Source: a virus
Direction: 5' to 3' (one strand)
Length of the DNA stretch: 64,000 nucleotides
IMG/VR virus record: IMGVR_UViG_3300025009_000088
Coordinates: 1 to 64,000 of that record
A program made the position numbers and the translations under genes. This document shows, piece by piece, positions 16,575 to 23,931 of the stretch; the first letter of the stretch is position 1, and each line of letters starts with the position of its first letter. Below the pieces are notes generated by a model. It did not search any database. It had not been told where the DNA came from and was given only the letters and a program-made list of their open reading frames with translations.

Positions 16575-17258
16575 TTATCTATGAAAACTCAATCCAGAAC
16601 GCGCTCTGTATTTCTTTACCAGCCTTGCGGCTCTTTGCGCAAGCGCAGAAGAACCAAATGCGCTTCTTCCGAGTTTTACTCTTTGTTCTGAGTATGACTG
16701 GTTTGAGAAGCTCTGTATTCCAATGTCGCCAACTCCTTCGTTTGACAACGATACATCAAATTCATTGAGGTTGATCTGAGCGGCAATCGACAAAGCCGCA
16801 AGCATGGATGGATTATATACAGTTCCGCTTGCAAATCCGCTTTCATACGCTATCTGAATATTATACGGAGGGTAGCCAACGGCGCTTCCGCAACTTCCGC
16901 AAAGAAGCATATATGAAACGTCAACGTAACCGTGTTGTGCGTTCATAATCGCGGCACATCCAGACGTAGTATTAACCTCGCACGAATTGAGCCAATTAAT
17001 ATCGGAAACGATAATGTTTTTGATGCTTAGGATGTGACCGTAATCAAGCACAAACGGATTTCCGCCGTTCCATTGATATGTTCCGGTTACGATTGTTGGA
17101 ACAAGGAACGTGTTTAGATGCTCGACCATCTGCTCTTCTGCAAGCAAATAAGCGGCAGAGCGTTGTTGGGCAGTAGACGTTCCTACTTGTCCGCCATATT
17201 GAAGAAATATGTCGTCTGTCAAAATTAGCGCGGAGTTATATGGATATTCTTGCATCAA
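16575..17258 (-). CDS. Head-tail adaptor-like protein
   Basis: This 227-residue protein is the first of the compact connector block. It has helical ends and a β-rich middle containing a Cys-rich loop (YMLLCGSCGSAVGYPPY). The N-terminal helix with EEQMVEHLNTFL fits adaptor proteins that bind the portal. Several internal cysteines are unusual for this class. The assignment is by position. Confidence 0.5.
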   Translation of the reverse strand: MMQEYPYNSALILTDDIFLQYGGQVGTSTAQQRSAAYLLAEEQMVEHLNTFLVPTIVTGTYQWNGGNPFVLDYGHILSIKNIIVSDINWLNSCEVNTTSGCAAIMNAQHGYVDVSYMLLCGSCGSAVGYPPYNIQIAYESGFASGTVYNPSMLAALSIAAQINLNEFDVSLSNEGVGDIGIQSFSNQSYSEQRVKLGRSAFGSSALAQRAARLVKKYRARSGLSFHR

Positions 17259-17262
17259 TCAC

Positions 17263-18216
17263 CTACGATAGAGAGTATGTCTCTGTGTCATAAATTAGCG
17301 CATCTGTGCTACCGGCAAGCAAAATAGTTCCGCTTGGGGTGAGGGCTTTTACGTCGTATGAGTAGTCTCCAACTTCCAAAAGACTTGTCACATCATCTTC
17401 AATAGACCATGCGATTGTTCCAGACGAGCTTGCGATCAGCGCACCTCTAGTTCTGTTTGCTCCTGCGGGTTCTTTGTTTATAAACACAAGACCGTCCAGC
17501 GCGGGGTCTGCTGGATTTCTTACTGCGACTTGAAGTTGAGACTTTGCGTCTGTGTCTGTCTTTAATCGCTTGATGGTTGCGTAAATCTTAGTCCAGTTGG
17601 TAGGAATTGACAATCCGGTAATCACCGCGTCGAAGTCCACGTTTCTTGCAATTGCCAGCTCAGAGTTTTCAATTGCAGAGACAATCTGCGTAGCCGGAGT
17701 TGTCAGCGTTCTTGTGGTTGCAATTGTGCTGTCCCACACTTTCTGTGCAATATCATCTTTGTCTGCTTCTGAAACAGTGGCGGCGGGTACGTTTGTTAGA
17801 GTTGTCACAGTCGGAACGGTAATTCCAGATAACGTGGTTGGCGCAGTAGCCTGTTTGACATTATCAAAATCAAGTCCGACCTCCCCAGTTTCGGAAATAT
17901 CAACTGTCCGGTCGGCAACAGTCGGGCGCAGGGCGTGGATGTCGAAATATGTCCACATCGCCGCCACTTCGTTCTGGTCAACCGTGCCTGCAGTGATGGC
18001 AGTGAAAACATAGTCATACAGCGTCAGGTCAGCACCAGTCAAAACATAACCGTACAGCCCTCTACGTCCCACCGCGATGCTATTTGCACCACCTGTTACC
18101 AATGCCGAGCGCGTCCCATCCGAGCGCGTGATCTGCTCCACATCCCATGTCACCGTCAGTCCATTAACTCCCACTTTAGAAAGCGTGAATTGTGCATAAG
18201 CGCAAATTGTCGTCAT
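17263..18216 (-). CDS. Ig-like/virion accessory protein
   Basis: This 317-residue protein is rich in Thr, Ala, Val and Asp. The middle stretch (PTTLSGITVPTVTTLTNVP) is of a kind common in phage fibre or head-decoration proteins. The flanking parts look like β-sandwich domains, and the final 80 residues (GDYSYDVKALTPSG) resemble Ig-like domains. This gene and the next two are richer in C and G than the neighbouring connector genes, suggesting separate acquisition. A surface fibre on head or neck is possible. Confidence 0.5.
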   Translation of the reverse strand: MTTICAYAQFTLSKVGVNGLTVTWDVEQITRSDGTRSALVTGGANSIAVGRRGLYGYVLTGADLTLYDYVFTAITAGTVDQNEVAAMWTYFDIHALRPTVADRTVDISETGEVGLDFDNVKQATAPTTLSGITVPTVTTLTNVPAATVSEADKDDIAQKVWDSTIATTRTLTTPATQIVSAIENSELAIARNVDFDAVITGLSIPTNWTKIYATIKRLKTDTDAKSQLQVAVRNPADPALDGLVFINKEPAGANRTRGALIASSSGTIAWSIEDDVTSLLEVGDYSYDVKALTPSGTILLAGSTDALIYDTETYSLS

Positions 18217-18560
18217 TTCAAAACCTCCGGCTGCCTGTCCAAATAATGTTTAATAACCTTGCGGCTCATCTCCGCACCCTTCGCGTTCGTTTCAACAATC
18301 GTGATGGTATCCACTGGCGCATTTTTTATTGCGTCATAATACGTCCATGTGATCGTCTTGCCGCTTACCACCGCACCAGTCTCCACATCCCGGACGGTTT
18401 GTATCTCGCTCTCAATCTGCCCATCCTTGCGATATTTGCGGACTGGCTCATCGAATACCTTGTCGCTTCCGCCATTCAGTTGAATCAGCGCATCCCGTTT
18501 TGTCGGGACGATTACTGCCTGAAGTTGTGCAAGTGTTTGTGTTTTGGGGTTAGGTAACAT
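18213..18560 (-). CDS. Small hypothetical virion-accessory protein
   Basis: This 115-residue protein overlaps the following gene by ATGA and is coupled to the DUF1566 gene before it. The sequence alternates β strands (TITWTYYDAIKNAPVDTITIVE) with charged turns and has no known motif. It belongs by position and base composition to the three-gene accessory block with its two neighbours. Confidence 0.55.
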   Translation of the reverse strand: MLPNPKTQTLAQLQAVIVPTKRDALIQLNGGSDKVFDEPVRKYRKDGQIESEIQTVRDVETGAVVSGKTITWTYYDAIKNAPVDTITIVETNAKGAEMSRKVIKHYLDRQPEVLK

Positions 18561-19378
18561 TATCCACCTCGGACAAGAAGGGCGGTTCGCGCAGTTGCCT
18601 TATCCAGAGATGATAAAGTTCCGCTGGTTGGGTAAAATTGAAGTACGGCAGTAGTCGCATTAGCCTGTGTCGTTGAGTGCCAACAGTTAGTAGTCGGAGT
18701 TGGGAACGCAGTGCTGTTTCTGATTACAGCAGGGACTTCATAATCCCATATGCTGATTATTTCAAATAAATTTGGTATTCTCCAATCTGTATATCCTCCA
18801 AGCGAGGCGGCATTGGCAGCAGCGCAAAAAGCAAAAATATCATAGACCTGCCCCGTCCAAGGCATGGCTCCACTTCCTGCTATACCCATCTTTGCACTTT
18901 GGTATCTCAGCCACGTCAGCCCCGTGACATTATCCAGCACTGTATTGTTGCTGATTGCATCCCTCTTCGCCACCGTGATGCTCGCTCCCGCACTCTCATC
19001 AGTCGGGGCAGTTGTCAGCACCACCTTGTCCGCTGTCGCGGATGCCGTTGTCCACACCGCATTATTCGCGGGAACGGATGACCCGCTCACCACGATGGTC
19101 TCTCCTCCCGCCGCTTTGAACACGCCGCATTGACCCGTGCATCGCAGTTCTTTGGTTGCATTGTCGAATGAGATGCCAGTATTTACAAGGTGCGCTAAAT
19201 CCACATTGGTCGTCCCCGCCTGCGCACCTGTTGTATTGACCGTGTAACTCTTGGCAGTCCCCTTCTGATAATACCCGTCATCTAGTTCAGATGAGTACTG
19301 CGTGGTCTGCCCGGTCTTCAGCAACCCGCCTCCTCCAGCCGAGACTGGTCGCCCTATCGCTAATGGTATTTGTTGCAT
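18560..19378 (-). CDS. DUF1566 (Lcl-type) adhesin-like protein
   Basis: This 272-residue protein has a repeat-like N-terminal half. Its C-terminal DUF1566/Lcl domain shows TGLTWLRYQ, GGYTDWRIPNLFEI, CWHSTTQ and LLVRGG. This fold is C-type-lectin-like and common in phage and bacterial surface proteins that bind ligands. No reverse transcriptase or template repeat was seen nearby, so there is no evidence of targeted diversification here. It is the first gene after the glycan cassette. Confidence 0.7.
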   Translation of the reverse strand: MQQIPLAIGRPVSAGGGGLLKTGQTTQYSSELDDGYYQKGTAKSYTVNTTGAQAGTTNVDLAHLVNTGISFDNATKELRCTGQCGVFKAAGGETIVVSGSSVPANNAVWTTASATADKVVLTTAPTDESAGASITVAKRDAISNNTVLDNVTGLTWLRYQSAKMGIAGSGAMPWTGQVYDIFAFCAAANAASLGGYTDWRIPNLFEIISIWDYEVPAVIRNSTAFPTPTTNCWHSTTQANATTAVLQFYPTSGTLSSLDKATARTALLVRGG

Positions 19379-19493
19379 GATTCGACCTCCTGCGGAAACA
19401 GTCTGCTAAACGGTGCTTGAAATGGTGCTGAAAATGTCATGCAATAATTATCGCATATCTTTTAGTAAAACGAAAGACGCAGAAATGGGGTTA

Positions 19494-20315
19494 TTAGAAG
19501 TATGTCCAACTATCGTTGAAGAAAAGGCTTCCTTTTCGCTGTCGCAAGATCATCTTGTTTTGCTCAAACGGTGCTTTGATTTTCTGGCTTATAAATGTCT
19601 CGCCTACGTGATGAGTTGCGGTTGCTTCTGTGTCAATAAACACCTTGTGTCCTTGCTGTCGGATTTCAAGATTTAGGTCTACATCTTCGAAGTATCCCAT
19701 TCCATATCCTTCAAAAAAACCGCCCGCTTTGTTGAAAACACTTCTTCGGACAATAAAGCACGCACCAGTAACCGAAATTGTCTCACGAGATATGTTGCAT
19801 TTTGGATTGTCTGGGTTCCAACCAACCAACGGATGAACAACTTCTCCGTGAATATCAATGGCGTGTCCAATGTGCTGAACTTTTCCAGCAGGTCGTCCTG
19901 GGTCTGTGCTGTCTATTGGAAAGATAAGTTTCAGACCGCAGATACCGATTGTGGGATCGTCCATCCTTCGTATGAGTTTCTCAACCGCTCCTTTGTGAAG
20001 AATAACGTCATCGCTTACGAATAAGACAAGCGGGGAATTTCCTGCTCGGATAACTCGATTTGCGCCGTAAGGATAACCCTTGTTCTGCGGACTTTTATCT
20101 ACTCGAATATCCCGACAACCAAGAATATTGTCATACGCAACCTTTGTTTCTTCTGGAACTCCGTTTCTGAAAGCGTACAGCTTGCTTGGAATTTCCGCAG
20201 TTTCGGTACATATTGCTTGAACGCACTTCTCAAATATCTTTGGGTCTATCGCCCCCGCCGTTAGTATCGCTACGTCCAGAAGCGTGTTTTGTGCCTTCTC
20301 GTGCTTTTTTCTCAT
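19494..20315 (-). CDS. Glycosyltransferase family 2
   Basis: This 273-residue GT-A enzyme should transfer a sugar from a nucleotide donor. The donor-binding acidic motif is LFVSDDVIL (about 94-102). The acceptor-side motif is GYFEDVDLNLEIRQQG, with the ED pair typical of family 2. TGACFIVRRSVFNKAGGF between them is also typical. It is the last gene of the glycan cassette, about 115 bases before the DUF1566 gene. Substrates cannot be read from sequence. Confidence 0.8.
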   Translation of the reverse strand: MRKKHEKAQNTLLDVAILTAGAIDPKIFEKCVQAICTETAEIPSKLYAFRNGVPEETKVAYDNILGCRDIRVDKSPQNKGYPYGANRVIRAGNSPLVLFVSDDVILHKGAVEKLIRRMDDPTIGICGLKLIFPIDSTDPGRPAGKVQHIGHAIDIHGEVVHPLVGWNPDNPKCNISRETISVTGACFIVRRSVFNKAGGFFEGYGMGYFEDVDLNLEIRQQGHKVFIDTEATATHHVGETFISQKIKAPFEQNKMILRQRKGSLFFNDSWTYF

Positions 20316-20454
20316 GTTTGTTCCTATTCTTTTTGTTTAGTTTTTGTATGCAGGATGAGCATAGGAAATCTCCAAAGATGTCAAATGCGCCAAACTCGCC
20401 GCAGACATCGCAAACCTCATCCTCAAGATATGGGAAGTCCCTGTTCATCGACAA
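20230..20454 (-). CDS. Small zinc-finger protein overlapping glycosyltransferases
   Basis: This 74-residue protein has a CDVCG, then CSSC pair, a likely zinc knuckle, followed by a lysine-rich basic tail. It overlaps both neighbouring glycosyltransferase genes in another frame. The cysteine spacing argues for a real gene, but the extensive overlap keeps confidence moderate. Confidence 0.5.
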   Translation of the reverse strand: MSMNRDFPYLEDEVCDVCGEFGAFDIFGDFLCSSCIQKLNKKNRNKHEKKAREGTKHASGRSDTNGGGDRPKDI

Positions 20455-21628
20455 CCTCTCCTATGGCTTTTGCAAGTTGCTCGGCTGGAACATTCCAATT
20501 CATCTGCTCAACAAACTCCCTCGCTCTTGCAATTACACCGTGTAAATTCTCTTTGTTTTCGCTGATATAGGATAGTTCCTGCACGGCAACAAACTTGTTT
20601 ATAAAGTACCTGTTCTGGTTTCCGAACGGGTCAATCATTTGGTATTCTGGTTCAACAATAAACCCTCGCCCATCTTTGAGCAGTTCGCGGATTGCGCCAA
20701 CTTTGTTAGCGACTATCGGAATACCAACCGCCATCGCCTCCATTACCGGGATGCCCAAGCCTTCCCCCTTTGAGCAAAGCAGAAATGCGTCTGACGCAAC
20801 GTACAGCATATATAACTCCATAAACGGAAGTCCAGACTTGAAAACTCGCAGATCGGATGAAATTCCAAGGCGCATGGCAAGATCGTACAGTTTCCAGCCA
20901 ACCATGCTATCTTCTCTTGTTACAAGAACGTGCTTTACCTTTACCTTATGAACTCTTTTCAATTCTGAGATTATTTCCAATCCAGCAGAGAGGTTCTTTC
21001 TTTCCTGGTTGTCTGCAACCGTTAGGACAACGAAATCATCCTCTTCGAAACCAAGCGTTTTGCGAATGGATAAATACTCCTCGTTTGTGCGAAGTCTCCA
21101 CGAGTTAGTGTCTATTCCAACTTTTAGATGCTCTGCGTTTACTCCCGCCTTCTTAGCCTCTTCTGTTCCAAATTCAGATATGAAGAAAACCTTGTTCATT
21201 TGACCAAGTAAGTTAGCCCAAGTCATGCAAAGCGGTTCGCTTTCAAGCGGAGTGATACAAATATATTTTATTCCCAACTTCTTTGCGACTGGAAAAAACA
21301 TCTCCTGGAAAAAGTGAATATCGAGCGCAACCACAACAACATCTGGTTTCCACATATATTTTAGGTTGTTTAGAACACCCGCCGCGTCTCTTGGCGAACC
21401 GCACGGAACGAGAGAGAATGTACCGCCATGTTCCTGCCCTGTATATCCTATTCCAAGAGCCTTTACATCGTGTCCCATTTCCTGTAGTTTTTGACACAAT
21501 GCCATGCCAATTCCAGAATAGCCACTGCGCGCAGTAGCCACTCCGTTTTGTTTCTCGCCTAGAGAGAAGTCTGATATATAAACAATTTTATACTTATCCA
21601 TTGAGTACCCGTTTATCCCATTCTGCAA
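20423..21628 (-). CDS. Glycosyltransferase family 4 (GT-B)
   Basis: This 401-residue GT-B enzyme has an N-terminal Rossmann half (YSGIGMALCQKLQEMGHDVK) and a C-terminal donor-binding half with KGEGLGIPVMEAMAVGIPIV. The latter contains the conserved E-x7-E of family 4 retaining enzymes. It overlaps the next enzyme's gene by 35 bases, as expected within one operon. A perfect palindrome copy lies at 20533-20545, encoding L-H-G-V. Confidence 0.82.
   Translation of the reverse strand: MQNGINGYSMDKYKIVYISDFSLGEKQNGVATARSGYSGIGMALCQKLQEMGHDVKALGIGYTGQEHGGTFSLVPCGSPRDAAGVLNNLKYMWKPDVVVVALDIHFFQEMFFPVAKKLGIKYICITPLESEPLCMTWANLLGQMNKVFFISEFGTEEAKKAGVNAEHLKVGIDTNSWRLRTNEEYLSIRKTLGFEEDDFVVLTVADNQERKNLSAGLEIISELKRVHKVKVKHVLVTREDSMVGWKLYDLAMRLGISSDLRVFKSGLPFMELYMLYVASDAFLLCSKGEGLGIPVMEAMAVGIPIVANKVGAIRELLKDGRGFIVEPEYQMIDPFGNQNRYFINKFVAVQELSYISENKENLHGVIARAREFVEQMNWNVPAEQLAKAIGEVVDEQGLPIS
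20533..20545. promoter_or_regulatory. Dispersed palindrome copy, perfect
   Basis: TTACACCGTGTAA within a glycosyltransferase gene, read TTA-CAC-GGT-GTA on the coding strand. Confidence 0.7.
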
Positions 21629-22622
21629 GAATTGTGTTTAGTGAAAATCTCTCTCTTGCCAGCTTGCTAAGATTTGCTTGTATGTTTGGAAGTTCTGGAT
21701 TTTGCAAATACGAAATAGTTTTCTCGATAAATATTCCTTGCGTTCTTATTGGATGTCCTTCGATAACCACTCCCATATTAGTTGTTTTCATAGCGCCCGC
21801 GTCCGACGTGATTGGCAATACGCCAGCCACCTGCGACTCTGCTACTGCAATGGCGAATAGCTCGTCGTAGGTTCCGGGGTAGAAGTGTATCTGCGCTTTT
21901 TGCTGTTCCTGTATAAGTCGCTCTCTCGGAACCGCCCCAAGAAACTGAACATTCTTTGAGTTGATAAACCTTGCAACATACCCAGAATTTCCAGGAGAGC
22001 CGTTTCCCCATAAACGATAATCAGATGTAATCACCAGAGAAATATCTGGAATTTTACTTTGCAGTATCGGATACATTCTCGCAACATGCTCCAAGCCCCT
22101 GTCTGGAACAGAAGTAAAGATAAGACGATTTGGAACTTTTTCCTGCGGACTATTATACTCCCAATCTCTTACGGGAAGGTCAATATGAATTGACTTGTCA
22201 ATATTGTATCTTTGCTTGAAATACTCCGAGTGAAACGGAGATATTGTCACTACTGCGTCTGCGATTGTTGAAAAATGTGCGAAGTCTCCGGTTGTGTACT
22301 GATCGCAGGAAAAGAAAATGATTTTGCCTTTCGCTTTATACGCTTTGGCGGTTGGCTCCCTGAAAACAATAAGAATGTCTCTCGCCTCGTCCTTGTAGAA
22401 ATGTTCTACCGGAAGTTGTTCAAACGTCTCGCTAGCGCGCCTCGGATTGTTATATAGACGAATATCGTGTCCCTGATTGAACCAGCCCTCGCACAGCGTA
22501 AGTAGCGCAAGTTCAGAGCCGCCCACGCCCACGCGCCCATTCTTTCCATAAATATCGCTTGGAACAACGCCGTCAGTGGAACCCGCGCCACAAAGAATGT
22601 CAATTTTCATAAGACCGCCCAC
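21594..22622 (-). CDS. Glycosyltransferase, GT-B group 1
   Basis: This 342-residue GT-B protein shows GGSELALLTLCEGWFNQGHD in the N-terminal half and YPGTYDELFAIAVAESQVAG in the C-terminal half. The latter has an E-x7-E donor motif. It overlaps the preceding family 2 gene by 16 bases. The first listed ATG has in-frame alternatives (MKIDILCG, 5 codons on) that fit the family start better. Confidence 0.78.
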   Translation of the reverse strand: MGGLMKIDILCGAGSTDGVVPSDIYGKNGRVGVGGSELALLTLCEGWFNQGHDIRLYNNPRRASETFEQLPVEHFYKDEARDILIVFREPTAKAYKAKGKIIFFSCDQYTTGDFAHFSTIADAVVTISPFHSEYFKQRYNIDKSIHIDLPVRDWEYNSPQEKVPNRLIFTSVPDRGLEHVARMYPILQSKIPDISLVITSDYRLWGNGSPGNSGYVARFINSKNVQFLGAVPRERLIQEQQKAQIHFYPGTYDELFAIAVAESQVAGVLPITSDAGAMKTTNMGVVIEGHPIRTQGIFIEKTISYLQNPELPNIQANLSKLARERFSLNTILAEWDKRVLNG

Positions 22623-23347
22623 TCTGGCAAAGGCTCTATTGAACCGCCAAACTCAAGAGGATGTAGCATTGTCGGGATTTGCCCAGACTCTCTATAGAAC
22701 TTTAGCTTTTTTTCAACCATCTCGTCAGTTTGCCAAGGGCTGTGCAACAACGCGTAGGGCGGATATAAATTCAGCCTCTCGTTTTCTTGCGGAGAAAACG
22801 CTAATTCTTGATGACTTTCCTCCCTGCTTACGCGGTCAGAGCGAAAGCGAAGTTGCGTTCCATTTCTCCACGCCCAAATTGATGGTTCAAAGTTTCCGGC
22901 TTTCAATGGTTGCGCTAATGCCGGAAAGTGACCCTCGTTCTTCCAAAGAAACAGGCGGGTTACGAAGATATAGTTTTTTTGTGTTTCCGTCATTATTTTT
23001 CTTGCGTCTTCTTTTACGGTTTTGTTTGGAAAACAATCGCAATCATCGAAAATTATCCAATCCGCGCTCTCTCCGATAAACGCCCAATCTATAAGAAAAT
23101 TGCAATGAGAGCCGTGTGGATTTCTTGTAATTCCATTTTGCATCTCTACGAAAACATCGTAGTTTCTTACTTCGACGTTTTTGAAACTATTCGCTATTTG
23201 TATTGTGTCATCTCGACTCCCGCCGTCGGCAACAAGGATTTTGTCTGCCCATGTATAGCTTTCGCAGAACCTTGCAATGTTTATTTCTTCGTCTTTCGTC
23301 CTAACCGCTACGCAAATTTTCATTTTCTTTTCTCCAGCAAAAACCAA
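22607..23347 (-). CDS. Glycosyltransferase family 2
   Basis: This 246-residue GT-A enzyme begins its domain with MKICVAVRTKDEEINIARF, the usual family 2 start, about eight codons inside the reading frame. It then has KILVADGGSRDDT and the acidic IIFDDCDCFP motif for metal-nucleotide binding. It is similar to the short LPS core-type glycosyltransferases (WaaE/KdtX-like). Confidence 0.78.
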   Translation of the reverse strand: MVFAGEKKMKICVAVRTKDEEINIARFCESYTWADKILVADGGSRDDTIQIANSFKNVEVRNYDVFVEMQNGITRNPHGSHCNFLIDWAFIGESADWIIFDDCDCFPNKTVKEDARKIMTETQKNYIFVTRLFLWKNEGHFPALAQPLKAGNFEPSIWAWRNGTQLRFRSDRVSREESHQELAFSPQENERLNLYPPYALLHSPWQTDEMVEKKLKFYRESGQIPTMLHPLEFGGSIEPLPEWAVL

Positions 23348-23931
23348 TATTCTATTTCTTCGTCCCTTGCGTCTTTTTCAACCCCCATTCTGTATATTTT
23401 TGTTTTTTGATAAACAACATCAAATCCAGCAACGTCAAACAGGTTTTCCCACTGTTCTGAATCCAAAACAAAATAATGATTTCTGCCTTTGCGCCCCCAA
23501 TAATCAGGACAAGGAAGCACAAGCGCAACGTATTTCTTTGAAACCCTGTACCATTCCGTCAATGTAAGAAGCGGCATTGGACTATGCTCAAGAGAATGTC
23601 TTGCATAGAGCATATCATAGGTTTCGTTTTCAAACGGAAGAAAAGTGAAATCGCAATTCATCACGTTTTTGCCATTTTTCAATGCAATTTCGTAATCTTC
23701 CCCAAGACAAATTCCAACATAATCCAGCCCGTAGTTTGTAAAGAAGCCCTGACAAAACGCTTGACCACAACCAAGATCAAGAACGGATTGAACATTGGTT
23801 GAATTTCTTGTAAATTCAAGTATGCTTTCCGCCGCCCAAATAGTGTGGTTTTCGTCCGGGGGTTGCGGGTAAATATCTTTGATAAGTTTTTGAAGATATT
23901 TGTCTATGTTAGAGTAGTTTCTTCCGTTCAC
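23320..23931 (-). CDS. Class I SAM-dependent methyltransferase
   Basis: This 203-residue protein has the methyltransferase Rossmann motif I, VLDLGCGQAFCQGFF (about 40-54), and a motif near DMLYARHSLEHSPMPL typical of the Methyltransf_11 group. In a glycan cassette it would most likely O- or N-methylate a sugar, but the acceptor is unknown. Its start overlaps the intein-bearing dehydrase gene by ATGA. Confidence 0.78.
   Translation of the reverse strand: MNGRNYSNIDKYLQKLIKDIYPQPPDENHTIWAAESILEFTRNSTNVQSVLDLGCGQAFCQGFFTNYGLDYVGICLGEDYEIALKNGKNVMNCDFTFLPFENETYDMLYARHSLEHSPMPLLTLTEWYRVSKKYVALVLPCPDYWGRKGRNHYFVLDSEQWENLFDVAGFDVVYQKTKIYRMGVEKDARDEEIEYWFLLEKRK

Noticed and set aside
18560-19378. 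Diversity-generating retroelement acting on the DUF1566 gene
   Set aside because: No reverse transcriptase gene and no adenine-rich template copy were found nearby.
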